Assembly (NCBI GenBank): GCA_900770075.1
Contig: CAAGIZ010000245.1
Span: 1 to 17,576, forward strand
DNA length: 17,576 nucleotides
Direction: 5' to 3'
DNA from: Spirochaetia bacterium
GTDB lineage: Bacteria; Spirochaetota; Spirochaetia; Treponematales; Treponemataceae
Shown: piece after piece, positions 6,135 to 14,246 of the stretch
Numbering within the stretch: the stretch's first letter is position 1
Layout: each line of letters begins with the position of its first letter
The notes under the pieces: generated by a model
Seen by the model: only the letters and a program-made list of their open reading frames with translations
Told to the model about the DNA's origin: nothing
Database searches by the model: none
Translations under genes and position numbers: made by a program

Positions 6135-7037
6135 ATGGTGTACCGCAGTTCAAAAAAAACTGTAAATCCTGCTAAAAAGCCTAAGGTTTCATACTGGTCG
6201 AAGAACAAGTGCCACTGTCCGGTCTGCCAGAACAATTTTGAGCGGGAAGAGATGCTCTCTGGTTCTGGCCGCATGATTGCCGGGGAACTGACTGATGAAC
6301 TTCACCGCATTTTTGAGCCTTCTGCAAAATACGGGCAGATTTATCCTCTGATTTACTCCATTGGTGCCTGTCCGAAATGCCACACGGCTCTTTTCTGGAA
6401 CGATTTTGAGGAAATTCAGGACAACGCTTCCCTTAACGACCTGCTTGCCGACAGCAAAAACAGAATGGAAACCGTAAGCAATATGTTTCCGTATTACGAG
6501 CTTACCAGAGAACGGAACCTTTTGGACGGAGCGGCCATGTACTATCTTGCCCTTTTGTCCTACGAAAAGGTAGACCTTTCCTACGCTCCTACCATGAAGA
6601 GGGCCATAATATCTCTGCGGCTGGCCTGGCTGTGCAACGATTTACAGAAAGTGGTGCCAGATCACAACTACGACTACGCTGCCCAGGTTTTTTACAGAAA
6701 GGCTCAGTTTTTTTATGAGCAGACCCTCATTAACGAAACCCAGAGAATTGAAACCATTGCAAAAATTACGAATTTTGGTCCTGATATCGACAAAAATTAC
6801 GGTTACGACGGGGTTATATACCTGAATTCCCTTCTGGAATACAAGTACGGCCAGACTGAGGATTTGCAGATGCGCTACAAAAAACTGGACGCAAACAAGC
6901 GTTCAATCGCCCGAATTTTCGGTCTTGGTAAGTCTTCCAAGGCAAAGCCGGGACCGCTTTTGGAAAAGTCCAGAGACCTTTACGACAAGCTTACTGCCAC
7001 CTTAAACGAGGCAAATGTTATTTCTGTGGATGACTGA
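6135..7037 (+). CDS. DUF2225 protein with two CxxC motifs
   Basis: This is a 300-residue soluble protein of unknown function. The N-terminus has KCHCPVC (C28-x2-C31) and, after a spacer, GACPKC (C79-x2-C82). The four cysteines probably form one zinc site. The rest (about 95-300) is helical and aromatic-rich, with YYELTRERN and paired segments around ALLSYEKV and QVFYRKAQFFYEQTL that suggest TPR-like helical repeats. No signal peptide or membrane segment is seen. The family is DUF2225, found in spirochaetes and Firmicutes. It has one of the best ribosome sites in the window (GGAGGTG, 6121-6127, 7 bases before the ATG). It sits between acpS and truA, an order I recall also from Borrelia. The function is not known, and I infer none. 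Confidence 0.8.
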   Translation: MVYRSSKKTVNPAKKPKVSYWSKNKCHCPVCQNNFEREEMLSGSGRMIAGELTDELHRIFEPSAKYGQIYPLIYSIGACPKCHTALFWNDFEEIQDNASLNDLLADSKNRMETVSNMFPYYELTRERNLLDGAAMYYLALLSYEKVDLSYAPTMKRAIISLRLAWLCNDLQKVVPDHNYDYAAQVFYRKAQFFYEQTLINETQRIETIAKITNFGPDIDKNYGYDGVIYLNSLLEYKYGQTEDLQMRYKKLDANKRSIARIFGLGKSSKAKPGPLLEKSRDLYDKLTATLNEANVISVDD

Positions 7038-7042
7038 GGCAG

Positions 7043-7825
7043 GTGGCTGGTTTGCGCAATATTCTTTTGACGATTTCCTACGACGGAACTGATTTTTGCG
7101 GCTGGCAGAGGCAGGATTTTGCCGACAGGGGCAGGGCTGTCCGCACGGTACAGCAGACTGTGGAAGACGCTCTGGAAAAACTCCACAAGCAGAAAATTGC
7201 CCTGCAGGGTTCCGGGCGCACGGACAGCGGTGTGCATGCCGTGGCTCAGGCAGCGAATTTTTATTCTCCGGTGGATTCCATTCCTGTGGAAAAATACCCG
7301 GTTGCCCTGAACTGTTTTTTGCCCGATGACGTGCGGATTATGGACGCAAAAGTTGTGGATGAAAATTTTTCCAGCAGGCACAGTGCAACCAGCAGGGTTT
7401 ACAGGTATTTTATTAACACTGGAAAACCTCTGGCAAGCCAGATGCGCTATGTGTGGCCTATTTACTACAAGCCTGACCTTGATACCCTGAATGAGATGGC
7501 AGCCTGTCTCCGGGGGGAAACCGACTGTTCAACCTTTGCGGCCGCCGGAGACAAGAGCCTTTCCATGTGCCGTTATATCGACGATGCCCGCTTTTTTTAT
7601 GAAGGGGATAATCTGGTCTTTCAGATTGAAGCAAATGCCTTTTTATGGAAGATGGTGCGTTCCATAACGGGAACTTTAATCCATTTTGAGAGGATGGGAA
7701 AGGATGCTGCCTTTTTTAAGCAGGTTCTGGAAAGCCGTCAGCGCAAAAATGCAGGTCCTACCGCTCCTGCCAGGGGACTTTTCCTGTACGAGATAAAATT
7801 TGACGGCGTAAGAAGACACGTGTAA
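7043..7825 (+). CDS. truA: tRNA pseudouridine synthase A (positions 38-40)
   Basis: This enzyme isomerises uridines 38-40 in the anticodon stem-loop of many tRNAs. At 260 residues it has the family length. Motifs are ISYDGTDFCGWQ (11-22), GSGRTDSGVHAVAQ (57-70) with catalytic Asp61, and SRVYRYFI. The C-terminal FLWKMVRSITGTLI corresponds to the family's F.(H/R/W)..MVR...G. The start given is a GTG at 7043, 5 bases after the DUF2225 stop. An alternative TTG at 7052 would yield MRNILLTISYDG, the commoner TruA beginning, with AGGTGG (7041-7046) as its ribosome site; I cannot decide between them. The gene is the last of the plus-strand run and is followed by a repeat and terminator. Confidence 0.94.
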   Translation: MAGLRNILLTISYDGTDFCGWQRQDFADRGRAVRTVQQTVEDALEKLHKQKIALQGSGRTDSGVHAVAQAANFYSPVDSIPVEKYPVALNCFLPDDVRIMDAKVVDENFSSRHSATSRVYRYFINTGKPLASQMRYVWPIYYKPDLDTLNEMAACLRGETDCSTFAAAGDKSLSMCRYIDDARFFYEGDNLVFQIEANAFLWKMVRSITGTLIHFERMGKDAAFFKQVLESRQRKNAGPTAPARGLFLYEIKFDGVRRHV

Positions 7826-7830
7826 AAATG

Positions 7831-7923
7831 GGCAAGGCGCTGTAGCGGCGCCGGAGGCGTTCCGTAAGGAATGGAGCGCGTAAGACGCGGAACCGCGGAA
7901 GAGCCGGTGGGGGCTTTTTGCGG
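7831..7923 (+). repeat. Dispersed intergenic repeat, copy 2 (short hairpin form)
   Basis: This copy lies in the 197-base gap between convergent truA and priA. It starts GGCAAGGCG (7831-7839) and contains a GGCGC/GCGCC stem. It then has GGAGGCG followed by the small hairpin TTCC-GTAA-GGAA (7860-7871), and continues ATGGAGCGCGTAAGACGCGG, AACCGCGGAAGAGCCGGTG (7871-7909) and CTTTTTGCGG. The right half matches copy 1 closely (GCGCG-AAGACGC-GGAAC-GGAAGA-CCGG). It matches copy 3 in reverse orientation. I see no gene here. Confidence 0.65.
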
Positions 7924-7933
7924 CTGTTTTTTT
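7902..7933 (+). terminator. Probable terminator after truA, at the repeat's 3' end
   Basis: AGCCG (7902-7906) pairs with CGGCT (7921-7925) around a 14-base loop, and seven Ts follow (7927-7933). The stem is short but GC-rich. A second AT-only stem (GTTTTTT...AAAAAAC, about 7926-7945) and a further T run follow. The truA transcript probably ends here. No equally clear terminator is seen for priA on the other strand. Confidence 0.5.
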
Positions 7934-8022
7934 CTGGAAAAAACTGTTTTTTAGTCGGGCGCTGCTTTTGGACAAAAACTGAAACTGCCTCCATGCCCCC
8001 CTCTAAAAAATAAAAATCAATG

Positions 8023-10065
8023 CTAAAGAAGGTTTACCGGGTCTACGTCTGTTTCGATATAGACATCAGCGGGGCGGGAGTAGTTGTAGAAGAGTTTTGA
8101 TGCTGCCTGCTGAAGGGTTTTTATACCCGGACCCCGTAGAATAATCTGCCAGCGGAAACTTCCTGAGATTTTTGAAAGGGGACATTCTGACGGACCTAAA
8201 ATTTCTGTTGAAGCGGCGTCGTTTTTCTGCTTTTCTGTAAAATTTTGCGAGATTTTCTGGTTGTAGAGGGCGTAAAGTTCTGTTTTCAGGATTTTGCATG
8301 CTCCTTCTGCGGCCTGTGCTGCCTGAGATTCCGTTGGTGCCCTGAAGACCAGACGGACAAGGCGGCTGAAAGGCGGAAAATTGAGGATTTTGCGGTTGTT
8401 TATCTCCTGACTGTAGAACTGCTCCGGGGCATTTTTTACGGAAAAAAGTATGGGCTCTCTTTCGGGAGAATAGGTCTGAACCAGAACTTTGCCGTCGGGG
8501 AAAAACCTTCCTGCCCGGCCGGCCACCTGGGTTATGAGGGAAAAAGTTCGCTCCGAGGCACGGAAATCCGGAAGGTGGAGGGCGGTGTCTGCCAGTATGA
8601 CACCCACCAGCTTAAGTTTTGGAAAATTGAGACCTTTTGCCACCATCTGGGTTCCCAGCATTATGTCGTATTCTCCGTTTTTGAAGGCAGTGAGTTTTTC
8701 CTGAAGTTCTCCCTTGCGGGTAAGGCTGTCCGTGTCTATTCTCGTTACTTTTGCGTTGGGGAATTTTGCCTTTACTTCGGATTCGATGAATTCCGTTCCA
8801 AAGCCTGAATAGCCTGCATCCAGAGAGCCGCACTGGGGGCACTGCTGGGGAGGATTTACGTTCCAGCCGCAGTAGTGGCAGCGCAGACGGTTCTGGGACT
8901 TGTGGTAGGTAAGGCTTACAGAACAGTTTTTGCATTTTAGTTCAAACCCGCAGGAGCGGCAGCGGTAAAAGTGGGTGAAACCCCGGCGGTTTAAAAAGAG
9001 TATGGTCTGCTTTTTTTCGGCAAGGGTGGTTTTTATTTCTTCTTCCAGTTCCCTGGAAAGACAGGCTGTGTCGGCCGGCTCGTTTTTTAAGTCCACCGTC
9101 TTTATCTCAGGCATCTTTCCGCCGGCCAGCCTTTTTGTAAGGGTGTGGCGTTCTATGACCTTTGTTTCCATAAGGTGCCAGGCTTCTACGCTGGGGGTGG
9201 CGGAACCCATGACAAGGGGGATTTTTAAGGTTTTGGCGCGGTACATTGCCACCTGGCGGCCGTGGTAGCGGGGGGTGGAGCCGGATTTGTAGGAACCGTC
9301 GTGCTCTTCGTCGATTATTATGAGCCCTAAATCAGGAACCGGTGCAAAAACTGCGCTTCTGGCTCCGATTACGACCCGTGCTTCCCGGTTTATGATTCTG
9401 TGGTACTCGCTGAGCTTTTGGCTTGGGGTAAGGCCTGAGTGCAGGACTGCTGCGGTCTGACCAAACCTCTTTACCACCGCCTCGATTACCTGCCGGGTAA
9501 GGCCGATTTCCGGCACCAGATAGATTACGCCCTTGTCCTGTTCAAGAATTTTCTGGGCACACTGAAGGAATACTTCCGTCTTTCCTGTTCCTGTGGGACC
9601 GTAAAGGTAGTGGATGTTGGTTTTTGCTTCCGGAGAGAGAATTTCTTCCACGGCTTTTTTCTGCTCTTCGCTCAGGACTGCCGGTTTTTCCGGGGAAATT
9701 TCGTCGGCAAAGGAAAATCCTCCGGCATCGCTTTCCCTTTTTGCGGAAGGAAGCATGGCACTTACGGCTTCTCCGATGGAACAGATGTAGTAGCCGGAAA
9801 CCCAGAAGGCAAGGTCTATGAGCCGGGGAGTTAAAAGGGGCGTTTCGTCCAGAACTTTTGTAATGGGGCGGATTTTGCTTTCTTCCAGAGGAAAGTCCGG
9901 GGGAAGAACATCTGTTTCGCTGGTGACGCAGCCTCTGGTCTTTCTGGCACCGAATTTTATCTCCACCCGGCAGCCTGTCCGGGGAACGTCAAAGGGTTCT
10001 ATGTTGAGGTAGGTAAAGGTCTGGTTTACCGGCACGTTCAGTGCAACCTGAAGGTATTTAGCCAT
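8023..10065 (-). CDS. priA: Primosomal replication-restart helicase PriA
   Basis: This 680-residue protein is a 3'-5' superfamily-2 DNA helicase that reloads the replisome at stalled forks. The order is: an N-terminal DNA-binding domain (1-about 110), Walker A GPTGTGKT (156-163), DEEH box (252-255) and GSATPS (287-292). Next comes a zinc region with all eight cysteines (C369, C372, C378, C381, C396, C399, C409, C412). Helicase motifs GTQMVAKGLNFP and QVAGRAGR follow, then a C-terminal domain. All catalytic elements are intact. It lies 9 bases downstream of the uracil-DNA glycosylase gene on the same strand, so the two are probably co-transcribed. The ribosome site is weak (AGGCAGA). Confidence 0.96.
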   Translation of the reverse strand: MAKYLQVALNVPVNQTFTYLNIEPFDVPRTGCRVEIKFGARKTRGCVTSETDVLPPDFPLEESKIRPITKVLDETPLLTPRLIDLAFWVSGYYICSIGEAVSAMLPSAKRESDAGGFSFADEISPEKPAVLSEEQKKAVEEILSPEAKTNIHYLYGPTGTGKTEVFLQCAQKILEQDKGVIYLVPEIGLTRQVIEAVVKRFGQTAAVLHSGLTPSQKLSEYHRIINREARVVIGARSAVFAPVPDLGLIIIDEEHDGSYKSGSTPRYHGRQVAMYRAKTLKIPLVMGSATPSVEAWHLMETKVIERHTLTKRLAGGKMPEIKTVDLKNEPADTACLSRELEEEIKTTLAEKKQTILFLNRRGFTHFYRCRSCGFELKCKNCSVSLTYHKSQNRLRCHYCGWNVNPPQQCPQCGSLDAGYSGFGTEFIESEVKAKFPNAKVTRIDTDSLTRKGELQEKLTAFKNGEYDIMLGTQMVAKGLNFPKLKLVGVILADTALHLPDFRASERTFSLITQVAGRAGRFFPDGKVLVQTYSPEREPILFSVKNAPEQFYSQEINNRKILNFPPFSRLVRLVFRAPTESQAAQAAEGACKILKTELYALYNQKISQNFTEKQKNDAASTEILGPSECPLSKISGSFRWQIILRGPGIKTLQQAASKLFYNYSRPADVYIETDVDPVNLL

Positions 10066-10074
10066 TTTGTCTGC

Positions 10075-10902
10075 CTATTGCCTGACGTAAGGTTTGTAGG
10101 ATTCTTCGTATTTCGGACAAAGTTCCAGAAGCTTTAAGCGGAACTGCTTTAAGTCTTCCCATGCCGGTCTTTTTAAGTCTGCAGAGCGCAGCAGGGCGCT
10201 GGGATGGTAGGTTACGGCAACGGGAATGTTTTGGTACTGGTAAAAATTCCCGCGGAGCCTTGAAACTCCGGCTTCTGTTTTTAAGAGGTTTTTTGCCGCT
10301 ACGCTTCCCACGCAAAGGATTGCCTTAGGTTTTAAGAGGGCAATCTGCGCCTGAAGGAAGGAGGAACAGGCTTCTGCTTCTTCCGGGTAGGGATCCCGGT
10401 TTTGCGGGGGACGGCATTTTACGATGTTTGCGATGTATGTGTTTGAACTGCGGCTTAAATTTATGGCAGCCAGCATCTTGTCCAAAAGCTGACCTGCAGG
10501 CCCCACAAAAGGCAGAGCCTGCCTGTCTTCTTCAAAACCGGGACCTTCGCCCACTACAAGAACAACCGGTTTAAGGGAGCCGGTGCCGGGAACTGTATTG
10601 TTCCGGGTTTTTGCAAGGACACAGCGGGAACAGACCTCAATTTGTTTTTCAAGATTTTTAATTGAATCTGCTGTCGAAACGGAGCCTGTAGCAAGGTCAT
10701 CGTAAAGCGGAGCAGCCCCAGGTGCCGGAGAAGGTTTGCTGGTGAGCTCATGCTCCCGGGTGTCTTGCACGGTTTGGGAATCTGGCGCCGGGTCGTCGTA
10801 AAAGACAGGTGCCGGGTCAAAACTTTTTGTCTTGAAGCCCAAAACCGAGTCCGCTGCTGTCTTAAGAAGGTCGTAAATCTGCTGTTTCTGCTGGCAAGTC
10901 AT
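10075..10902 (-). CDS. Family-4 uracil-DNA glycosylase (iron-sulfur type)
   Basis: This 275-residue protein removes uracil from DNA as the first step of base excision repair. The catalytic domain is at about 80-265. Four cysteines for a 4Fe-4S cluster are at C91, C94 (CSRC), C163 (KCRPPQNR) and C179. Motif A is GEGPGFEED (118-126), followed by LPFVGPAGQLLDKML. The C-terminal DNA-binding motif is TYHPSALLR (231-239). The family usually has GEAPG; glycine replaces alanine here. The first 80 residues are a Pro/Ser/Asp-rich, probably disordered extension that is absent from the compact roughly 200-residue members. The only suitable ATG is at 10902, with GGAG unusually close to it. A TATAAA 8 bases upstream suggests a very short leader. 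It leads a two-gene operon with priA. Confidence 0.9.
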   Translation of the reverse strand: MTCQQKQQIYDLLKTAADSVLGFKTKSFDPAPVFYDDPAPDSQTVQDTREHELTSKPSPAPGAAPLYDDLATGSVSTADSIKNLEKQIEVCSRCVLAKTRNNTVPGTGSLKPVVLVVGEGPGFEEDRQALPFVGPAGQLLDKMLAAINLSRSSNTYIANIVKCRPPQNRDPYPEEAEACSSFLQAQIALLKPKAILCVGSVAAKNLLKTEAGVSRLRGNFYQYQNIPVAVTYHPSALLRSADLKRPAWEDLKQFRLKLLELCPKYEESYKPYVRQ

Positions 10903-10910
10903 AGCTCCAT

Positions 10911-10941
10911 TTTATAGAATTTGCAGAAAAAATTCATCCAA
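10911..10941 (-). promoter_or_regulatory. Possible promoter of the glycosylase-priA operon
   Basis: On the minus strand, TTGGAT (10941-10936) and TATAAA (10916-10911) are 19 bases apart, which is longer than ideal. The -10 ends 8 bases before the ATG at 10902, so the mRNA would start almost at the start codon. The -10 is convincing; the -35 is weak. Confidence 0.4.
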
Positions 10942-10981
10942 AAAAGGAAGTTTGTTTTTTTTCGGACGGCATCTGCGGTCT

Positions 10982-11061
10982 CACCGGTGTTCCGCCGTTC
11001 CGCTTTTCGCTCCATTGGCGGCACAGCCGCCAACGCCTTGCGCGGCTCCACCCCGGCGTAA
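10982..11061 (-). repeat. Dispersed intergenic repeat, copy 3 (reverse orientation)
   Basis: Read on the minus strand, this copy has TTACGCC, GGGGTGGA (11054-11047) and GCGCAAGGCG. It then has the perfect hairpin TTGGCGGC-TGT-GCCGCCAA (11033-11015), TGGAGCG, and GCGGAAC, GGCGGAACACCGGTG. The left end matches copy 1 (TTACGC, GGGGTGGA, GCGCA-GG-CGTT). The right end matches copy 2 (TGGAGCG, GCGGAAC, GCGGAA, CCGGTG). It fills much of the 337-base gap between the divergent glycosylase and glycosyltransferase genes. No convincing gene is seen in the gap. Confidence 0.62.
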
Positions 11062-11115
11062 TTTTTTCCGTCAAAAACACATATTTCTCCTTCGGACGAA
11101 TGACCTTTTACAGTG

Positions 11116-11147
11116 CAGGCTAGTCGCGACCGGTAGCCCCTGTTTTT
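11116..11147 (+). terminator. Hairpin with T run upstream of the glycosyltransferase
   Basis: CAGGCTA (11116-11122) can pair with TAGCCCCTG (11134-11142) with a small bulge, followed by five Ts. It looks like a weak plus-strand terminator, yet no plus-strand gene precedes it. It may block read-through from the repeat region, or belong to an extended repeat. Confidence 0.3.
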
Positions 11148-11200
11148 ATTACTTTTTTATAATAATGCGCAAGCCATGATTTTCAGCGTCTGTCAGCGTC

Positions 11201-11229
11201 TTGAAGTGAAACCTTCAATTTATTAAAAT
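11201..11229 (+). promoter_or_regulatory. Promoter of the glycosyltransferase gene
   Basis: TTGAAG (11201-11206) and TAAAAT (11224-11229) are separated by exactly 17 bases. The predicted transcript start near 11236 leaves only about 4 bases before the ATG at 11240, with no ribosome site. An inverted repeat TTGAAG / CTTCAA (11201-11206, 11213-11218) overlaps the -35 and spacer and could be an operator. A short tandem duplication of TCAGCGTCT lies just upstream (11183-11200). Confidence 0.65.
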
Positions 11230-11239
11230 GTAAATTCTT

Positions 11240-12469
11240 ATGAAAATAGCGATGTTTACAGATGCCTATTTTCCGAGAATCAACGGTGTTTCTGTTTCTG
11301 TAAAGTCTTATGCAACGGAGCTTTCAAGGCTTGGGCACGAAGTCTGCGTTGTCTGTCTGGAATACTCCCAGGAACAGCAGAAGAGTTCCTTCTTCAACGA
11401 AAAGGAAAGCGATGCTGCAGCGCCTTTCAAGATACTGCGCATTCCCTCCCTGTCCGTTGTTTTTTCGAAAGAAGACCGCATGGTGCGGCTCAACACCTGG
11501 CATTACCTGAAAAAAAATCTTGACAGCTTTGAACCGGAAATAATTCACATAAATACGGAGTGGTCTGTAGGGTACCTTGGTTCCATCTATGCCCGCCATA
11601 GAAAACTTCCCTGCGTCTTTACCTTTCATACTATGTGGGAAGACTATCTGGCAAATTACGTTCCTTTCCTGCCGAACGTTAGCATGCGGAAAATCGGTGT
11701 CGGGGTCGTAAAATATTACTTAAAGCGGGCGGACGAAATCATCGCTCCCACACAGCGCATCGCTTCGGTCATCTACAGGTACGGAATTGAAAAAACTCCC
11801 GACATCCTTCCTACGGGAATCTCGGAAGAAAAACTTAAGTATTCCATAAAAAGGGCAATGACGGTAAAATCCTACCTCAATTCAAAATTCCCCGAGATAA
11901 AAGGCAAGAAAATACTTCTGTACGTGGGACGCATCGTAAAGGAAAAAAACTGCGGCTTTTTGCTGGATGTATTAAAGAAAGTTCACGAAAAAAACAAAAA
12001 AACAGCTCTGCTTTTTGTGGGAAACGGTCCTTACATCGAAGAACTGAAGGAAAAGGCTGCCGGGATGAACCTGAAGGATTCTGTCTTTTTTACCGGTTAC
12101 ATCTCCGGGGAAGACCTGGTTTATTTCTACCGCATGGCAGGCGTATTCACCTTTCCAAGCAAGACGGAAACCCAGGGGCTTGTTACTGTTGAGGCCATGC
12201 TGAGCGGTCTTCCAGTAGTTGCCATCGGAGAACTGGGAACTGCAGACGTAATGCAGGGGGACAACGGCGGATTTATGGTAAAAGACGACGTTTCGGAATT
12301 TGCCGGCAGGGTGCTGGAACTTCTGGAAAACCAGAACCTTAGAAAGCAGAAATCTCTGGAAGCAAAAAACTGGGGGGCAAAGTGGAAGATGTCCGCCCTG
12401 ACGCCAAAACTTCTGGACTGCTACAAAAAGGCAGCCGCCGCTAAATTTTCAGAAAATACAGGACTGTAA
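11240..12469 (+). CDS. GT4-family glycosyltransferase, probable glycolipid synthesis
   Basis: This 409-residue GT-B enzyme begins MKIAMFTDAYFPRINGVSVSV, the usual acceptor-loop start of GT4 enzymes. The donor half shows YVGRIVKEKN (228-237) with Arg/Lys phosphate ligands, LLFVGNGP, and the retaining E-x7-E motif (E310, E318) in TETQGLVTVEAM. Overall it resembles bacterial 1,2-diacylglycerol 3-glucosyltransferases (MGS/DGS type), which make membrane glucolipids. A lipid acceptor is therefore the best guess, but the substrate cannot be read from the sequence. There is no signal peptide or membrane segment; such enzymes bind the inner membrane peripherally. Its stop is 1 base before the next gene, so it is co-transcribed with the outer-membrane protein genes. 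The start codon has no ribosome site and lies about 4 bases from the predicted transcript start. Confidence 0.85.
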   Translation: MKIAMFTDAYFPRINGVSVSVKSYATELSRLGHEVCVVCLEYSQEQQKSSFFNEKESDAAAPFKILRIPSLSVVFSKEDRMVRLNTWHYLKKNLDSFEPEIIHINTEWSVGYLGSIYARHRKLPCVFTFHTMWEDYLANYVPFLPNVSMRKIGVGVVKYYLKRADEIIAPTQRIASVIYRYGIEKTPDILPTGISEEKLKYSIKRAMTVKSYLNSKFPEIKGKKILLYVGRIVKEKNCGFLLDVLKKVHEKNKKTALLFVGNGPYIEELKEKAAGMNLKDSVFFTGYISGEDLVYFYRMAGVFTFPSKTETQGLVTVEAMLSGLPVVAIGELGTADVMQGDNGGFMVKDDVSEFAGRVLELLENQNLRKQKSLEAKNWGAKWKMSALTPKLLDCYKKAAAAKFSENTGL

Positions 12470-12470
12470 T

Positions 12471-14246
12471 ATGAATAAAAAAACTGTCTTGAACTTAAAA
12501 AATACCGGAAAAACCGGAAAAGTGCTTTTTTGCCTGTGCTTTTTTGCCTGTACGGCCCTTGCCTTCGGTCGGGGAGAACAGGAACTTGTGGATGCCGGGC
12601 ACTGGGTTTACGAGTCCGTCGAAAAACTGTGCATGGAAAGCGGAATGGTGAACTTTTCAGACTCCGCACCGGTTTCAATTTCCGAGTTAAAACTCTATCT
12701 GAAAGAAATTGATTTTTCCTCTTTAAGCGAAGGGGGGCAGGCAGAATACAAAAAAATACAGGACTACTTTAATTACGAGCCTTTGGGCTTAAAGTCGGAT
12801 CTGATAAAACTGGGAGTTGAGCCTTCAATAAACCTTTCTGCCTTTTACAAGACCGATGATGACATCGACTGGGTTTACAACAGGTATCAGCGTTCTCCTT
12901 TTATTTCTGCTCCCCTGAGCCTTCAGGTTTCTGACTTCATATCCATGAAGATGGATCTTGCCCTTAGAATGAACAAAAACAATGCGGTAAAGGACGATGT
13001 ATATTCCAACATTCCTTTTTCGGCCGATGCCATAGACATAAACTTCCCGGACAATGCCTGGTTTTCCGCCGGTAAAAAAATCGGGGATAAGACAGGAATT
13101 TCCTTTTTAATCGGGCAGGGGGCAAAAAACATAGGACGGAGCCTTACGGGGTCAATTATCTGGTCAGAGTACTTTACAGGCTCAACCAATGCCCAGTTTT
13201 CCGTCTATTCTCCCAACATAAAATATACGGCCTTGGTAAGCCAGTTCAACGTGGACAAGTACATGTACCTGCACCAGCTGGATCTGCGTTTTTTCAAAAA
13301 ACTTGCCTTTACGGTGCTTGAAGGCGTTATGGTGAATGCTCCTCTGGAACTGAGGTATTTAAATCCCCTTACGGTTTTTCACGGAATGGCACCTTGGCGG
13401 GAATATTACGGCTTAAGCTACGATTCTGAAAGCCATACGGGAGCCTATCTGGGACTGAAATTTCAGTTTGCCCCTGTGGAAAACCTGAAATTTTACGGAC
13501 TTTATGCCATGACTCAGTTTCAGACTTCCTACGAAACTTCAAACTACCCTGACGACAGCACTCCCAACGGAATCGGAGGACAGCTGGGGGGAAGGTACAC
13601 CCTGCCTCTTTCAAAGGGACGCTTTACGTTCAGCCTTGAAGGAAGCTATGCCCAGCCTTACCTCTATATAAAGGAAAGTCCTAACTGGTCTTTGGTGCGC
13701 ACTTATGCTGAAAATATGGGAAGCAAAAAGTATCCTTTCTACGAATGGGTCGGTTCTCCTTTCGGACCTGACACAATCAGTGCAGAGCTGGAAGCAGGCT
13801 ACGAAGTTCCGGACAGGTGGGCTGTAAACCTTGTCTACCTTTTTATGGCAAGGGGGGAGATGTCCGGGACAAATGTTTTTGATACAATGATTGACCCTGC
13901 TACCGGAAAATATTTATGGGGCGGAGTTTACACCGGGCACGAGCACGATTACCCTGACGGCTGGTGCTATCCTGGAAAAGATGGTGCACCCGAAGGCGAA
14001 GAAGATAATTTCAAAGACAGTTCTGTCTTCCCGGATAAAACCGCAAAGCAGCTTCAGTCCCTTGTTACTCCTACAGGAACGCCGGAATTCGTGCATCGCG
14101 TTTCTTTGAGGGGAACATACAGGTTTTCTTCTTCAGTTGAAGGAGTGGTTCAGCCTTCCTTTGTGTACATACTGAACAAAGGACATCAGCACGGAAAGAC
14201 AGCCTGCGGGATTGAAGTTGCCGGCGGATGTTCCATAAAATTTTAG
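12471..14246 (+). CDS. Predicted outer-membrane beta-barrel protein, Wzi-like (paralogue 1)
   Basis: This is a 591-residue exported protein. A signal sequence (about 15-32, LFCLCFFACTALA) is followed by a probable signal peptidase I site after ALA. A lipoprotein site at FFAC is a less likely alternative. Next is a helical N-terminal domain, WVYESVEKLCMESGMVNF...ISELKLYL, then long alternating aromatic strands and a terminal aromatic residue (SIKF), as in outer-membrane barrels. The N-terminal pattern (W...V..L...G.V.....P.S...L..YL) and the later GQGAKNIGRSLTGS...SEYF resemble the capsule-assembly Wzi family, but this is motif-level only. The gene follows the glycosyltransferase by 1 base, with AGGA (12460-12463) as ribosome site. 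Its neighbour at 14312 has the same layout. Capsule is not established for treponemes, so the ligand is open. Confidence 0.6.
   Translation: MNKKTVLNLKNTGKTGKVLFCLCFFACTALAFGRGEQELVDAGHWVYESVEKLCMESGMVNFSDSAPVSISELKLYLKEIDFSSLSEGGQAEYKKIQDYFNYEPLGLKSDLIKLGVEPSINLSAFYKTDDDIDWVYNRYQRSPFISAPLSLQVSDFISMKMDLALRMNKNNAVKDDVYSNIPFSADAIDINFPDNAWFSAGKKIGDKTGISFLIGQGAKNIGRSLTGSIIWSEYFTGSTNAQFSVYSPNIKYTALVSQFNVDKYMYLHQLDLRFFKKLAFTVLEGVMVNAPLELRYLNPLTVFHGMAPWREYYGLSYDSESHTGAYLGLKFQFAPVENLKFYGLYAMTQFQTSYETSNYPDDSTPNGIGGQLGGRYTLPLSKGRFTFSLEGSYAQPYLYIKESPNWSLVRTYAENMGSKKYPFYEWVGSPFGPDTISAELEAGYEVPDRWAVNLVYLFMARGEMSGTNVFDTMIDPATGKYLWGGVYTGHEHDYPDGWCYPGKDGAPEGEEDNFKDSSVFPDKTAKQLQSLVTPTGTPEFVHRVSLRGTYRFSSSVEGVVQPSFVYILNKGHQHGKTACGIEVAGGCSIKF

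Noticed and set aside
10952..11179. 75-codon plus-strand ORF over repeat copy 3
   Set aside because: Its low-complexity Pro/Ala/Arg-rich sequence comes from the repeat. It has no ribosome site and runs across hairpins.
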